Part shown: positions 52,375-64,000 of the stretch, in pieces
Layout of the letters: each line of letters starts with the position of its first letter
Position numbering within the stretch: position 1 is the stretch's first letter
Assembly (NCBI GenBank): GCA_021647785.1
Contig: JAKIUC010000010.1
Coordinates: 1-64,000, forward strand
Source of the DNA: Melioribacteraceae bacterium
GTDB taxonomy: Bacteria; Bacteroidota; Ignavibacteria; Ignavibacteriales; Melioribacteraceae
DNA length: 64,000 nucleotides
Direction: 5' to 3'
Notes under the pieces: generated by a model
The model's database searches: none
The model's input: the letters and a program-made list of their open reading frames with translations, nothing else
What the model was told of the DNA's origin: nothing
Program-made: the position numbers and the translations under genes

Positions 52375-54351
52375 TTACATCTTCGGTTTTAAAATAGCAG
52401 TCCAACCTCCACCGCCAGTAAGTTTTATTGTTATCGAATCACCTTTTAAAATAGTCTGAGTTTCTTTTAAGTAATCACTGGCGTATCGGTCGGCGTTTAA
52501 TCCGTCTTTAAATATCTCTACAGAATATTCATCATTATCAAGGAACGATAAATCTAAGGTAAACTCTCTATCATTTTCATTAGTCATAGCACCAATATAC
52601 CAAGTGCTTCCATTCCTCCGAGCAAGAATAATGTACTCACCAATACTGGCTTCCAAGACTTTTGTATCATCCCATGTTGTTGGTATTTTTGAAATGAACT
52701 CTGTTGACTCGGTCTCTCTCAAATAGTTGGAGGGACTATCTGCCAACATTTGCAGCGGACTTTCAAAAACGACATACATCGCAATTTGATGTGCTCGTGT
52801 ACCCATGCTCATTGGTCTATTAAATATAGCACGAAAATTTTCAGACTGTGCGTTCACCATCGCTCCTGGTGTATAATCCATAGGACCCGCAACCATTCTG
52901 ATAAACGGTATTATTAAATTGTGAGTAGGCGTAACATCCTTGCTCCATTTACTTTGCTCTAATCCTTTTACGCCTTCACGAGTAATAACATTGGGGTATG
53001 TTCGGCGTAAACCGTCTGGTCTATATCCACCATGAAAATCGACAAGTAATTTTTTCTTTGCTGCTGCTTCTGCAACTCTCCAGTAATAATCAACAAGTAC
53101 TTGATCGCCTCGCTGCATGAAATCTATTTTAAGTCCTGCAACTCCCCATTTTTCACACTGCTCAAATACAGCATCAAACTGATCATCCAAAGTTTTCCAA
53201 ACAACCCAGAGAATAATCTCTACATTTTTTTTCTTTGCATAAGCAATAATTTCTTCCAAATCTATTTCTGGAACAACCTTTAAAATATCTCCTAATTCAT
53301 ACCAGCCTTCGTCAAGTATAACATATTCAAGTCCAAACTTAGATGCAAAATCGATATAGTATTTATAAGTATCTGTGTTTATACCAGCTTTGAAATCAAC
53401 ACCATAAATATTATTAGCGTTCCACCAATCCCAAGCTACTTTCCCAGGTTTAATCCAAGATGGGTCTTCAATCCGAAGTTCATCGCCCAGTAGATAAACC
53501 AATTGATTAGTTATCAAGTCACCATCTTCCCTGGCAATTGCAATAATTCTCCAAGGGAAACTTCTCTCTCCTTCAGTTATTGCAAGATAATCGGCAGTCT
53601 TAGTAACGTATTCACTTCTATCTGAATTTCGTCTCATCTTTGTTTCTAAAGGGTAGTGAGGAAATGCACCGCTCATTTTACTATTTCCATTGGTTTTCAA
53701 AAACATTGTAGGATAATCCCACACTGTGCTTTCCGCTATTAAAAGTTTTGCAGCCTCAGTTTCAACCAGAGTTGGCAAACTCGCCAATAGCCCAGCAGAA
53801 ACTGTATCGAACTCCATTATTTTATAGCTTCGTTCGTTATGCGAAAAAAAACTCTCCTCCTCAGGGAAATATATTTGATTTGTTCCAACAAAATTGAAAG
53901 TTACTTCTTCTGAAACAACCGTTAGCTTTTTATCCATATTAGTTTTAAAACGATAAGTAACACCATTATCATAAGCTCTAAATATTATTGAAAAATCTTG
54001 CTTAAAATTAATTTCCAATTCGTTATAATGTTCGTAAATAACAGCAAACTTTTCTGCTACTACCGGTTTAATTTCCCGCTGCACAGAATTTCTCTCTACA
54101 TCAAGAACTTCAGCGTTTCTGCCAAGCACTTGATTATCATCAATAGTCATAGATATTTGCGAGGGTGAAACAACTTCAACACCATCAACAATCAGAGAAT
54201 AGTTAATCTCATTTTCGATAGTTACAAATAGTTTAATTGTACCATTGGGTGATTTGAGTTGATAAGATTCTAACGACTGGCTGCAAATAATATTGCCAGC
54301 AAGAAAAATAAAAACATTAATTATAAATATTTTTAACTTTTTATTTTGCAT
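52375..54351 (-). CDS. GH97 alpha-glycosidase (retaining, alpha-galactosidase-like)
   Basis: A 658-residue secreted enzyme (signal FIINVFIFLAGNIICSQS). The N-terminal beta supersandwich (30-300) is followed by a barrel with KPGKVAWDWWNANNIYG, YVILDEGWYE and GVAGLKIDFMQRGDQ. Asp410 in LKIDFM lies where retaining GH97 alpha-galactosidases have the nucleophile; inverting alpha-glucosidases such as SusB lack it. Calcium-binding Glu residues are expected in the ITREGVKGLE region. The C-terminal beta domain ends TIKLTGGGGWTAILKP. It should release alpha-linked galactose (or a similar sugar), consistent with the vSGLT-like symporter. An AAGGAT site lies before the ATG. Confidence 0.88.
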   Translation of the reverse strand: MQNKKLKIFIINVFIFLAGNIICSQSLESYQLKSPNGTIKLFVTIENEINYSLIVDGVEVVSPSQISMTIDDNQVLGRNAEVLDVERNSVQREIKPVVAEKFAVIYEHYNELEINFKQDFSIIFRAYDNGVTYRFKTNMDKKLTVVSEEVTFNFVGTNQIYFPEEESFFSHNERSYKIMEFDTVSAGLLASLPTLVETEAAKLLIAESTVWDYPTMFLKTNGNSKMSGAFPHYPLETKMRRNSDRSEYVTKTADYLAITEGERSFPWRIIAIAREDGDLITNQLVYLLGDELRIEDPSWIKPGKVAWDWWNANNIYGVDFKAGINTDTYKYYIDFASKFGLEYVILDEGWYELGDILKVVPEIDLEEIIAYAKKKNVEIILWVVWKTLDDQFDAVFEQCEKWGVAGLKIDFMQRGDQVLVDYYWRVAEAAAKKKLLVDFHGGYRPDGLRRTYPNVITREGVKGLEQSKWSKDVTPTHNLIIPFIRMVAGPMDYTPGAMVNAQSENFRAIFNRPMSMGTRAHQIAMYVVFESPLQMLADSPSNYLRETESTEFISKIPTTWDDTKVLEASIGEYIILARRNGSTWYIGAMTNENDREFTLDLSFLDNDEYSVEIFKDGLNADRYASDYLKETQTILKGDSITIKLTGGGGWTAILKPKM

Positions 54352-54392
54352 TCGATAATCCTTTTCTTAAATCTCTATTAGTTAAATTTACT

Positions 54393-55538
54393 TTAAAGCT
54401 CTGGTACATCCATCCACTTTTTACTGTGCCAGCTCTCCATTCCTATATCAGCTAACTGAACACCCTTAGCTCCCTCACGAAGGTTCCAAGGAAATGGTTC
54501 ATCCAAAACTACATGTTTTAAGAAAAGCTCCCATTCTATTTTAAATGCGTTGTCATAATCTTGAACCGATGGCATATCCTGCCAACATTCATAGTGGTTA
54601 ATTGTACTATCAACATCCGGATTCCAGACAGGGCGAGGTGTTGACATTTCTGATTGTATTTTACAATTTCGTAATCCTGCTACGGCAGAGCCTTTTGTGC
54701 CGTCAACATGAATTGTAAGTAGGTCGTCTCTCTGCACTCTAGTAACCCAAGAGGAATTAAATTGACAAATAATTCCATTCTTTAATTCAAATATTGCATA
54801 GGCTGCATCATCGGTTGTACATTTGTATTCTTTTCCTTGTTCATCAATTCTTGAATCTATATGAGTTGCACCAAGCGAAACAACTCTATCAATTTTTCCA
54901 AATAAATTATCAATTACATATTGCCAGTGAGCAAACATATCAAGCATCATACCACCGCCATCCTCTTTTCTGTAATTCCAAGATGGTCTTTGAGCCGGTT
55001 GTATCTTTCCATCGAAAACCCAATAACCAAAGTCGCCACGCACAGATAGTATTTTTCCAAAGAAGCCGCTATCAATTAACATTTTTAATTTTAAAAATCC
55101 GGGCAGCCAAAGTTTATCTTGAACAACACCATTTTTTACGCCAGCAGATTCAGCTTTTTTATAAAGTGCTACTGCATCTGTTATATTTGTTGCAGTTGGT
55201 TTTTCACAATAAATTGATTTACCAGCATCTATTGCTTTTGAAACAGCTTCTAATCTTCTGTCGGTTGTTTGTGCATCAAAATATATTTCGTAATCAGGGT
55301 TTGCTAAACACTCATCTAAATCTGTTGAAATGTTTTTGATACCTGTTTGGTTTGCTAAGCTTTGGAGTTTAGTTTTATTTCTTCCAACAAGTACAACAGG
55401 ATCTGGATAGATAAAATCTTCAGTTCCAATTTTTATACCGCCTTGTTCGCGAATAGCTACTATAGATCTTAATAAGTGTTGTTTTGTACCCATCCGTCCA
55501 GTTACACCATTTAATATTATTCCAACTTTTTTTACCAC
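54393..55538 (-). CDS. Cytosolic Gfo/Idh/MocA-family oxidoreductase, GTG start
   Basis: A 381-residue oxidoreductase without a leader, unlike the other four copies, so it acts in the cytosol. The nucleotide motif is ILNGVTGRMGTKQHL, and the CEKPTAT motif is canonical. The substrate side has GDFGYWVFDG and EDGGGMMLDMFAHWQYV. The start is GTG with GGAG 7 bases upstream. It sits between a TIM-barrel isomerase (17 bases) and GH97 (41 bases), a pairing often seen in sugar-acid or inositol-type catabolism. It may act on a sugar derived from the GH88 or GH97 products. The substrate is not known. Confidence 0.86.
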   Translation of the reverse strand: MVKKVGIILNGVTGRMGTKQHLLRSIVAIREQGGIKIGTEDFIYPDPVVLVGRNKTKLQSLANQTGIKNISTDLDECLANPDYEIYFDAQTTDRRLEAVSKAIDAGKSIYCEKPTATNITDAVALYKKAESAGVKNGVVQDKLWLPGFLKLKMLIDSGFFGKILSVRGDFGYWVFDGKIQPAQRPSWNYRKEDGGGMMLDMFAHWQYVIDNLFGKIDRVVSLGATHIDSRIDEQGKEYKCTTDDAAYAIFELKNGIICQFNSSWVTRVQRDDLLTIHVDGTKGSAVAGLRNCKIQSEMSTPRPVWNPDVDSTINHYECWQDMPSVQDYDNAFKIEWELFLKHVVLDEPFPWNLREGAKGVQLADIGMESWHSKKWMDVPEL

Positions 55539-55555
55539 GAGTAACTCCTATCTTT

Positions 55556-56389
55556 CTACGAATTATTTAAATACGCTTCAATTATTTTTTCTAAGAATTG
55601 ATCTTGATCCATTTCCCAATATTTATTAGAAAATATTTCTACTTCATTAAACCCTGTAAATCCGGCTGCTTCAACCCATCCTCTAATTTTCTTTACCGGG
55701 ATGCAGCCTTCCCCCATCAATCCACGGTCGAGAAGTAAATCTGAAGTTGGGGTTTTCCAATCACAAATATGAAACGCAAACAATCTATTTAGTTCACCGC
55801 ATCGCTCTATTTCCTTTTGCAATGTATCGTCCCACCACAAATGGTAAACATCAACAGCAACTCCAACAAAGGGATCCTCAATAGCCACGCACATATCGTT
55901 AGCTTGTTTTAAAGTATTAATTGCAGAACGATTATCAGCATACATTGGATGTAATGGTTCAATTGCAAGTTTTACATTTAGTTCTTTTGCAAAAGGAAGA
56001 AGGGCTTCAATACCATTTTGTATCTGTTTTCGCGATTCTTCCAACGGCTGCCCAGGCTCGGCACCACAAACTAGAACAACCATAGGAGCACCAATTTGAG
56101 CGGCTTCCTCAATTGCTTTTTTATTGTCAACTATTGCTTCAATCTTTTTCGTATTACTTACTGAGGGGAAAAAACCACCTCGACAAAGAGCAGCTACACT
56201 CATTCCATTATCATCAAGCAGAGACTGCACATCGTGCATCACCATTCCTTCCAAAGCATCCCTCCAAATCGTGATTCCTGAAATTCCTTTTTTTGAAAAT
56301 TTATTTACTGCTTCATTTAACGACCACGGTTTTGTTGTTATTGTATGAACAGAAAGTTTTGATAAATCTTTTATTTCACTTACCTGCAT
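55556..56389 (-). CDS. Cytosolic sugar phosphate isomerase/epimerase-like TIM barrel
   Basis: A 277-residue xylose-isomerase-like barrel with no signal peptide. Metal-binding residues appear in KLAIEPLHPMYADNRS, GVAVDVYHLWWDD, FAFHICDWKTP and FNEVEIFSNKYW, the Glu/Asp/His/Glu pattern of the epimerase family. The ATG at 56389 has a GGAGG 7 bases upstream and is preferred over the GTG at 56395, which overlaps that site. It lies between GH88 and the cytosolic oxidoreductase, so it is probably a cytosolic isomerase or epimerase for a sugar acid or keto sugar. It is a paralogue of the two exported barrels by fold only. Confidence 0.85.
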   Translation of the reverse strand: MQVSEIKDLSKLSVHTITTKPWSLNEAVNKFSKKGISGITIWRDALEGMVMHDVQSLLDDNGMSVAALCRGGFFPSVSNTKKIEAIVDNKKAIEEAAQIGAPMVVLVCGAEPGQPLEESRKQIQNGIEALLPFAKELNVKLAIEPLHPMYADNRSAINTLKQANDMCVAIEDPFVGVAVDVYHLWWDDTLQKEIERCGELNRLFAFHICDWKTPTSDLLLDRGLMGEGCIPVKKIRGWVEAAGFTGFNEVEIFSNKYWEMDQDQFLEKIIEAYLNNS

Positions 56390-56406
56390 TGGCACTCCTC
56401 CGATAA

Positions 56407-57795
56407 CTAATCTAAATAGAATTTGTAATATGGTTCATCTGAAGCAATCCTTTTTATATATAGTGCCAACTCTCTTGCGTGATAATCACCCCACATTGTA
56501 GCTTCATCACATGCAACCTTTCTCCCCTTAGGTACATTATCCCAGCGGTTGGGTTGATGATAAACTGAATGAAGTATTAATCCCTGATGATTTGTATCTG
56601 TTGAAAGGTAAGGTTCTTTGAAAAGATTTTCGGCAACAGTCAATCCAGCTTTGAAATATCGCTCAGCTTCTTGCGGATTACTACTATCCATAATTTTTCC
56701 TAAGCGAAGTAAACCTTGTGCTGCAATTGCTGCGGCTGAACTATCAACAGGTTCATAATCATTATATGGGTCAGACAGTTTACTTTTCCAATCGCCTAAT
56801 TTGTGTAATTCTGGTGCACCCGTATCCCAGTATGGAATCCCGTCGGTTGGAGTTTCATTAATATAAAATTCGGCAGCAGCAAGAGCAGTTTCCAAAAAGC
56901 GAGTAATTGCTTCATCTTTCGTTTTCATATTTGGTACATCCAATTTTTCAAAGTCATAATCATTCAAAGTATTTAAGAATTCCAATTCTTCAGCATAACC
57001 AGTTAATACCCATGCTTGACCGCGTGTCCAAGTTGTAAAAGGCGAATATCCTTGCTGTGTACTTGGGGAGCGGTATGCTCCATTATTCATATCAAATATT
57101 GATTCGTGTACAACTCGTCCCCTTACATCATATCCATCGCGTCCTTTACCGAAGTAAACATTGTACGTAGTAGTAGCTTCAGCGTGCAGCAGAAGTCTTT
57201 CCAACAGATTGATCTTTTCATCATTTTCACCCATAAGAACATGACCAAGTTGATGAGCAATAGCCAAAGTTCTAACAGTTCTAATTGTATCAGAAAATAA
57301 TGAGTGAGGACCATTGAATGAATAGATGTAGCCAAGTCCATCACTAATGTTAGACCAGCGTGAAGCCTGGACTGCACCTGATAATTTTAATGCTAACTCA
57401 TAAAAATTTCTTTCCCATTCGTTTTCCGTAATTTTCCCCTCATTCATTAAGCGAAGTAAATTGCCATAAGTACTAATGTTATTAAAGCCATGATCATGCA
57501 CACCAATATGGCTAACGTGAGATGCCATATGTGCAACTGTTTCTTTTTTGCCAATGGATAAAAAATCATTATCGTTGGTTGCATCAAATTGCAAAATTGA
57601 TGAACCATATTGAAAACCACGTGTCCATTCAGTCCAGCCGCGAGTTGCATATTGCCCGTCAACAGTATAAACCGGAGTACCTTTGCTTAAGTCCCAACTC
57701 CTTTCAATTGATTTAATTTTTTTGGCAGAACTTTCAAATAATTTTTGAATAGCTGGTTGCAAACTTGAAACATTTATTTGATTATTAATTATCAT
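56407..57795 (-). CDS. GH88 unsaturated glucuronyl hydrolase
   Basis: A 462-residue cytosolic GH88 enzyme of usual length. The alpha/alpha barrel motifs include SFNGPHSLFSDT, TWTRGQAWVLTGYAEEL, IPYWDTGAPELHKLGDW and DSSAAAIAAQGLLRLGK, with catalytic Asp residues expected in the N-terminal and middle parts. GH88 removes 4,5-unsaturated uronic acid from oligosaccharides produced by polysaccharide lyases. No lyase is encoded in the window. Without a signal peptide, it needs the oligosaccharide to enter the cell. The next genes are an SDR upstream and an isomerase downstream, which could process the uronate. The start lacks a strong Shine-Dalgarno. Confidence 0.9.
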   Translation of the reverse strand: MIINNQINVSSLQPAIQKLFESSAKKIKSIERSWDLSKGTPVYTVDGQYATRGWTEWTRGFQYGSSILQFDATNDNDFLSIGKKETVAHMASHVSHIGVHDHGFNNISTYGNLLRLMNEGKITENEWERNFYELALKLSGAVQASRWSNISDGLGYIYSFNGPHSLFSDTIRTVRTLAIAHQLGHVLMGENDEKINLLERLLLHAEATTTYNVYFGKGRDGYDVRGRVVHESIFDMNNGAYRSPSTQQGYSPFTTWTRGQAWVLTGYAEELEFLNTLNDYDFEKLDVPNMKTKDEAITRFLETALAAAEFYINETPTDGIPYWDTGAPELHKLGDWKSKLSDPYNDYEPVDSSAAAIAAQGLLRLGKIMDSSNPQEAERYFKAGLTVAENLFKEPYLSTDTNHQGLILHSVYHQPNRWDNVPKGRKVACDEATMWGDYHARELALYIKRIASDEPYYKFYLD

Positions 57796-57831
57796 ATTAA
57801 ATTCTCATCATAATTTTCATTTCATTTATTC

Positions 57832-58635
57832 TTACAATCTCTGTATCTGCATACCACCACTTGCTTCTATTATTGTACCGGTAGAATATGGGAAATCGCC
57901 AATAGCAAGGGCTGCAACACTTCTACCAATATCCTCTGGTGTACCCCATCTGTTTTGAGGCACTAAACCTTCTGCAATTAGTTTGTCATATTTTTCTTTT
58001 ACACCAGTGGTCATATCTGTAGCTGTTATTCCTGGTCGTATTTCATAAACGTTTATTCCATGTTCAGCAAGGCGATGTGCATAAAGAGTTGATACATTAC
58101 TCAACCCAGCTTTGGATATACAATACTCAGCACGAGATGGTGAAGAATAATAAACCGAAATAGAAGTAACAAAAATAATTATTGGTTTCATTTTTGGGTT
58201 TTCTTTTTTATGTTCTATCATTTTATTAGCAATTGCCTGTGTTAAAAAGAAAGGTCCTTTCAAATTTATATCCATCACACGGTCATAACTTTCTTCAGTT
58301 GTTTCAAGCATATCCAACCTCTTTAATGGTGCAACGCCTGCATTATTAACGAGTATATCAATTTTTCCATATTCATTATATATAGCATCAACCATTCTAT
58401 CTCTATCTTCTGCTAATGAAACATCACCCTGAATTGGAAAGAAAATGCCACCTGATAATTCGATTGTTTTCTTTACTTCAAATAATCCATTTTCTAAATT
58501 CTTAGGATCAAACGAGCGTCCGTTACCAACAACTATAAAGCCCTTCTTAGATAGGGATAGAGCTATCCCTCTTCCTATCCCTTTTCCGGCACCTGTTACA
58601 AATGCAATTTTTTCTTCTTCCATATTGTTTTTCAA
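57832..58635 (-). CDS. Short-chain dehydrogenase/reductase
   Basis: A 267-residue classical SDR: cofactor motif VTGAGKGIGRGIALSL, NNAGVAPLKRL, and the catalytic Ser/Tyr/Lys in TSISVYYSSPSRAEYCISKAG. The C-terminal IEASGGMQIQRL is typical. It lies between GH2 and GH88. Relatives in such loci are often labelled 3-ketoacyl-ACP reductase, but sugar oxidation is more likely here; a KduD-like role after GH88 is possible but unproven. The start could be the TTG at 58635 or the ATG at 58623, and neither has a strong Shine-Dalgarno. Confidence 0.85.
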   Translation of the reverse strand: MKNNMEEEKIAFVTGAGKGIGRGIALSLSKKGFIVVGNGRSFDPKNLENGLFEVKKTIELSGGIFFPIQGDVSLAEDRDRMVDAIYNEYGKIDILVNNAGVAPLKRLDMLETTEESYDRVMDINLKGPFFLTQAIANKMIEHKKENPKMKPIIIFVTSISVYYSSPSRAEYCISKAGLSNVSTLYAHRLAEHGINVYEIRPGITATDMTTGVKEKYDKLIAEGLVPQNRWGTPEDIGRSVAALAIGDFPYSTGTIIEASGGMQIQRL

Positions 58636-58667
58636 TTCTCTAAAATGTATTTTCTATAATAACGATA

Positions 58668-61979
<3,312 letters not shown>

Positions 61980-62006
61980 TTATATATCCATAAATTAATT
62001 AAAGAA

Positions 62007-62729
62007 TTATAATTTTGTAATCTTAAAATTATCCCACCATAGTTCAGTTCTGTATGTTCTAAAACCCATAATACCTTGTGAGTGAATAGGATTATTACTT
62101 GTTTCTCTATAGTCAATATAAATTTCGCCATCAACGGCAAAGGTAAGTCTGTTAGATATTTTAGTTATTTCAATATGGTAAACTCTGTTCTTTCTGCAAT
62201 GATAGGCAAAGTTTTCTTGTAACAAATTAAATCCGGGACAATTGCGAAAGCGAAATCGTGCAGTGTCAGGAGTCCCTCCGGCAAGATAAGTAAAGATATA
62301 TCCGTTCATCTTATGGTAGGTACTGTATCTACCCTCTACTCGTCTATCTCTGCTATCATAAAGCGGTTTACCTGTTGTATCTGAATAGAGAAAAAAGAAA
62401 TTGATATTGTTTTTATCTCCTTTTGATTCAATAATATTTACATCAAATTCAACTTTCAAATCACCGGAGAATTCTTGATTAAGCCAAATTGTACCAACTC
62501 CACTTTCTCCATCAACCTCAGGGCTGGCATCCATCCATAAGCGACCATCTCTAATTTCAACTTTATCAGAACCTTCAACAAAAAATAATTCTGGTAAATT
62601 CGGACCATCAAAAGATTCATAATAAATAGTACGTGGTAAATCTGTGCAGCTATTTAGCAATAATGTTAAAACAATAATTGTTAGATATGAATAAGTATTT
62701 TTACTTATTCTGGGATATAGTGATTTCAT
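62007..62729 (-). CDS. DUF1961-like lipoprotein (concanavalin-type fold)
   Basis: A 240-residue lipoprotein (leader IIVLTLLLNSC). Beta-rich blocks include NINFFFLYSDTTGKPLYD, YSTYHKMNGYIFTYLAGG, ARFRFRNCPGFNLLQE and the terminal IMGFRTYRTELWWDNFKI. This fits DUF1961 or a related concanavalin-like family found with polysaccharide enzymes. No catalytic residue can be named. It lies 18 bases after GH3 and 27 bases before GH2. It might bind or cleave a glycan; some relatives in this fold are glycosidases or lyases. Confidence 0.65.
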   Translation of the reverse strand: MKSLYPRISKNTYSYLTIIVLTLLLNSCTDLPRTIYYESFDGPNLPELFFVEGSDKVEIRDGRLWMDASPEVDGESGVGTIWLNQEFSGDLKVEFDVNIIESKGDKNNINFFFLYSDTTGKPLYDSRDRRVEGRYSTYHKMNGYIFTYLAGGTPDTARFRFRNCPGFNLLQENFAYHCRKNRVYHIEITKISNRLTFAVDGEIYIDYRETSNNPIHSQGIMGFRTYRTELWWDNFKITKL

Positions 62730-62747
62730 CTGTTTATCTTTTCCCTT

Positions 62748-64000
62748 TTATTCAACAACCTCAAACTTATCAATTAACCCGCCAGCCATTACTTTGAATA
62801 CTCCTGGTTCAATAACTTGCTTCATTTCTCTATTATACAACGCCAACTGAATGGAGGGAATAGTTAATGTTACAATTTTTTCTTCATTTGGTTCTAATGA
62901 AATTTTTTGAAACGCAACAAGTTTCCTTACTGGTGTTGTAACACTGCTTACTTCATCATTTAAATAAATTTGAACAATTTCATCACCACTATAACTGCCG
63001 GTGTTTTTAATTGTAATTTTTACTTTTACATCATCGCCAGCAGAAACTTTATCTGTAAATGTTAAGTTGCTATATTCAAAAGTTGTATAACTTAAACCAT
63101 GTCCAAAATCATAGAGTGGTCCTGTTTCGCCAAATTTATAATCACGTGCTTCTCTACTTGGTTTATAATTATACCAGTATTGTAGTTGCCCAACACTTCT
63201 TGGAATTGAAAAAGGGAGTTTACCGCTGGGATTATATTCGCCGAATAGTACATCAGCAATTGCTTTTCCACCTTCCATGCCTGGCTCCCAAGTTTCTAAA
63301 ATTGATGGAATATTTTCTGCAATCCATGGAATAGCGAGAGGACGACCATTTATTAAAATTACAACTGTTGGTGTTCCAGTTTTTTCAATTGCCTGCACTA
63401 ACTCTATTTGTTTACCATAAAGTTTAATATCTGAACGTGCCCAATTTTCACCGCCGGTACGGTCGGGTGCTCCATCTCTAAAGTTATTTCCTCCAACAAC
63501 CACAAGGGCTATATCGGATTGTTCTGCTTCTTTAACCGCTAATGCTATACTTGAATCTGTAATTGAATAAATATTTCCGCAATCAAAATAATTTAATTCC
63601 ATGTTTTCCGGAAGATTTTCTTGCAAACCTTTTACAACGGTAAATACATTTTCTTCTGGTTGTTTCCAAGTCCAATCGCCAAGTATTGCATTACCAGTTG
63701 CATTAGGTCCTGTTAAAAATATTTTTTTCGTATCAGATTTAATAGGTAATAACTGGTTCTCATTTTTTAACAATACAATAGATTCGCGAGCTATTTGAAG
63801 AGCAACCTCTCTATGTTCTTTGCTGGCAATCACATTTTCAATTTCATCTAAATCAACATATCTATTTTCAAATAAGCCTAATCTAAATTTTGTTTCTAAA
63901 ATTAATTTAACTTTTGCATCAATTAAACTTATTGGAATTGCACCTTCCTCAACTAACTCAACAGCTGGTTTAGCAAATCCCTCTCCATACATGTGCATAT
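62748..64000 (-). CDS. GH3 beta-glycosidase (N-terminal part beyond the window)
   Basis: The last 416 residues of a GH3 enzyme. It starts within the end of the barrel (MHMYGEGFAKPAVELVEEG, just after the expected nucleophile region), continues with ARESIVLLKNENQLLPIKSD and a GH3_C domain (VILINGRPLAIPWIAE, WEPGMEGGKAIADVLFGE), and ends in a fibronectin-like domain (SYTTFEYSNLTFTDKV). The likely acid/base Glu is in DRTGGENWARSDIK. The nucleophile Asp is off the right edge. The apparent first ATG is internal, so the reading frame continues beyond 64000. It is the first gene of the GH2/GH88/GH97 run within the window. Beta-glucosidase or beta-xylosidase activity is typical of the family. Confidence 0.9.
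   Translation of the reverse strand, partial: MHMYGEGFAKPAVELVEEGAIPISLIDAKVKLILETKFRLGLFENRYVDLDEIENVIASKEHREVALQIARESIVLLKNENQLLPIKSDTKKIFLTGPNATGNAILGDWTWKQPEENVFTVVKGLQENLPENMELNYFDCGNIYSITDSSIALAVKEAEQSDIALVVVGGNNFRDGAPDRTGGENWARSDIKLYGKQIELVQAIEKTGTPTVVILINGRPLAIPWIAENIPSILETWEPGMEGGKAIADVLFGEYNPSGKLPFSIPRSVGQLQYWYNYKPSREARDYKFGETGPLYDFGHGLSYTTFEYSNLTFTDKVSAGDDVKVKITIKNTGSYSGDEIVQIYLNDEVSSVTTPVRKLVAFQKISLEPNEEKIVTLTIPSIQLALYNREMKQVIEPGVFKVMAGGLIDKFEVVE

Noticed and set aside
54794-55339. Plus-strand ORF of 181 codons and other plus-strand ORFs
   Set aside because: They lie antisense to well-supported genes and have repetitive, unlikely compositions.

Overview
The window is AT-rich and almost fully coding. 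Every gene I can support lies on the minus strand, so transcription runs from base 64000 towards base 1. Many starts carry a clear GGAG-type Shine-Dalgarno sequence 5-9 bases upstream. That is unusual for Bacteroidia, but fits an Ignavibacteria-like or other low-GC member of the Bacteroidota/FCB group; this placement is inference (about 50% confidence). The gene content (secreted sulfatases, Gfo/Idh/MocA oxidoreductases with twin-arginine leaders, DUF1080 proteins, xylose-isomerase-like TIM barrels, many lipoproteins) marks a large saccharolytic locus. No SusC/SusD pair, regulator, transposase, tRNA or rRNA was seen.

Layout from right to left (transcription order). (a) 64000-48579: GH3 (cut by the edge), DUF1961-like lipoprotein, GH2 beta-galactosidase, SDR, GH88, TIM-barrel isomerase, cytosolic Gfo/Idh/MocA, GH97, sulfatase, purple-acid-phosphatase-like protein. 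(b) 48295-41675: exported TIM barrel, GH20 hexosaminidase, serine hydrolase, GH5/GH140-like glycosidase. (c) 41167-23269: TAT-exported Gfo/Idh/MocA, SGNH esterase, two sulfatases, PhoD-like phosphatase, three more esterases, a decayed NTF2-like gene, a TIM barrel, a GH29 fucosidase interrupted by stop codons, another sulfatase. (d) 23233-13562: xylulokinase, DUF2271 lipoprotein, two tandem DUF1080 lipoproteins, TAT Gfo/Idh/MocA, DUF6807, a third DUF1080, then a DoxX plus TAT oxidoreductase pair. (e) 13340-8887: a tight four-gene operon of an Nramp-like transporter, M20 amidohydrolase, epimerase and DapA/NanA-like aldolase. (f) 8730-90: two DUF4185-like lipoproteins, creatininase-family amidohydrolase, vSGLT-like sodium/sugar symporter, a second DoxX plus TAT oxidoreductase pair, and a truncated MFS transporter.

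Together the genes suggest breakdown of a sulfated, acylated heteropolysaccharide containing fucose, galactose, hexosamine and uronic acid. Conventional hydrolases, sulfatases and esterases act with a set resembling the 3-keto-glycoside route (Gfo/Idh/MocA oxidation followed by DUF1080 cleavage). Sugars would enter by the Na+ symporter. The most intriguing points are the DoxX/oxidoreductase pair present twice, which hints at a membrane electron acceptor for periplasmic sugar oxidation, and the Nramp-like four-gene operon, which may be an uncharacterised catabolic pathway.

The locus also shows decay and small repeats. At least five genes are broken or reduced to fragments (MFS, small lipoprotein, NTF2-like, GH29, DUF2271 3' end). 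The gaps hold many short palindromes, including seven in one 507-base gap, two about 90-base elements with TGTCATT/AATGACA ends, and a palindromic pair that has become the N-terminus of an esterase.
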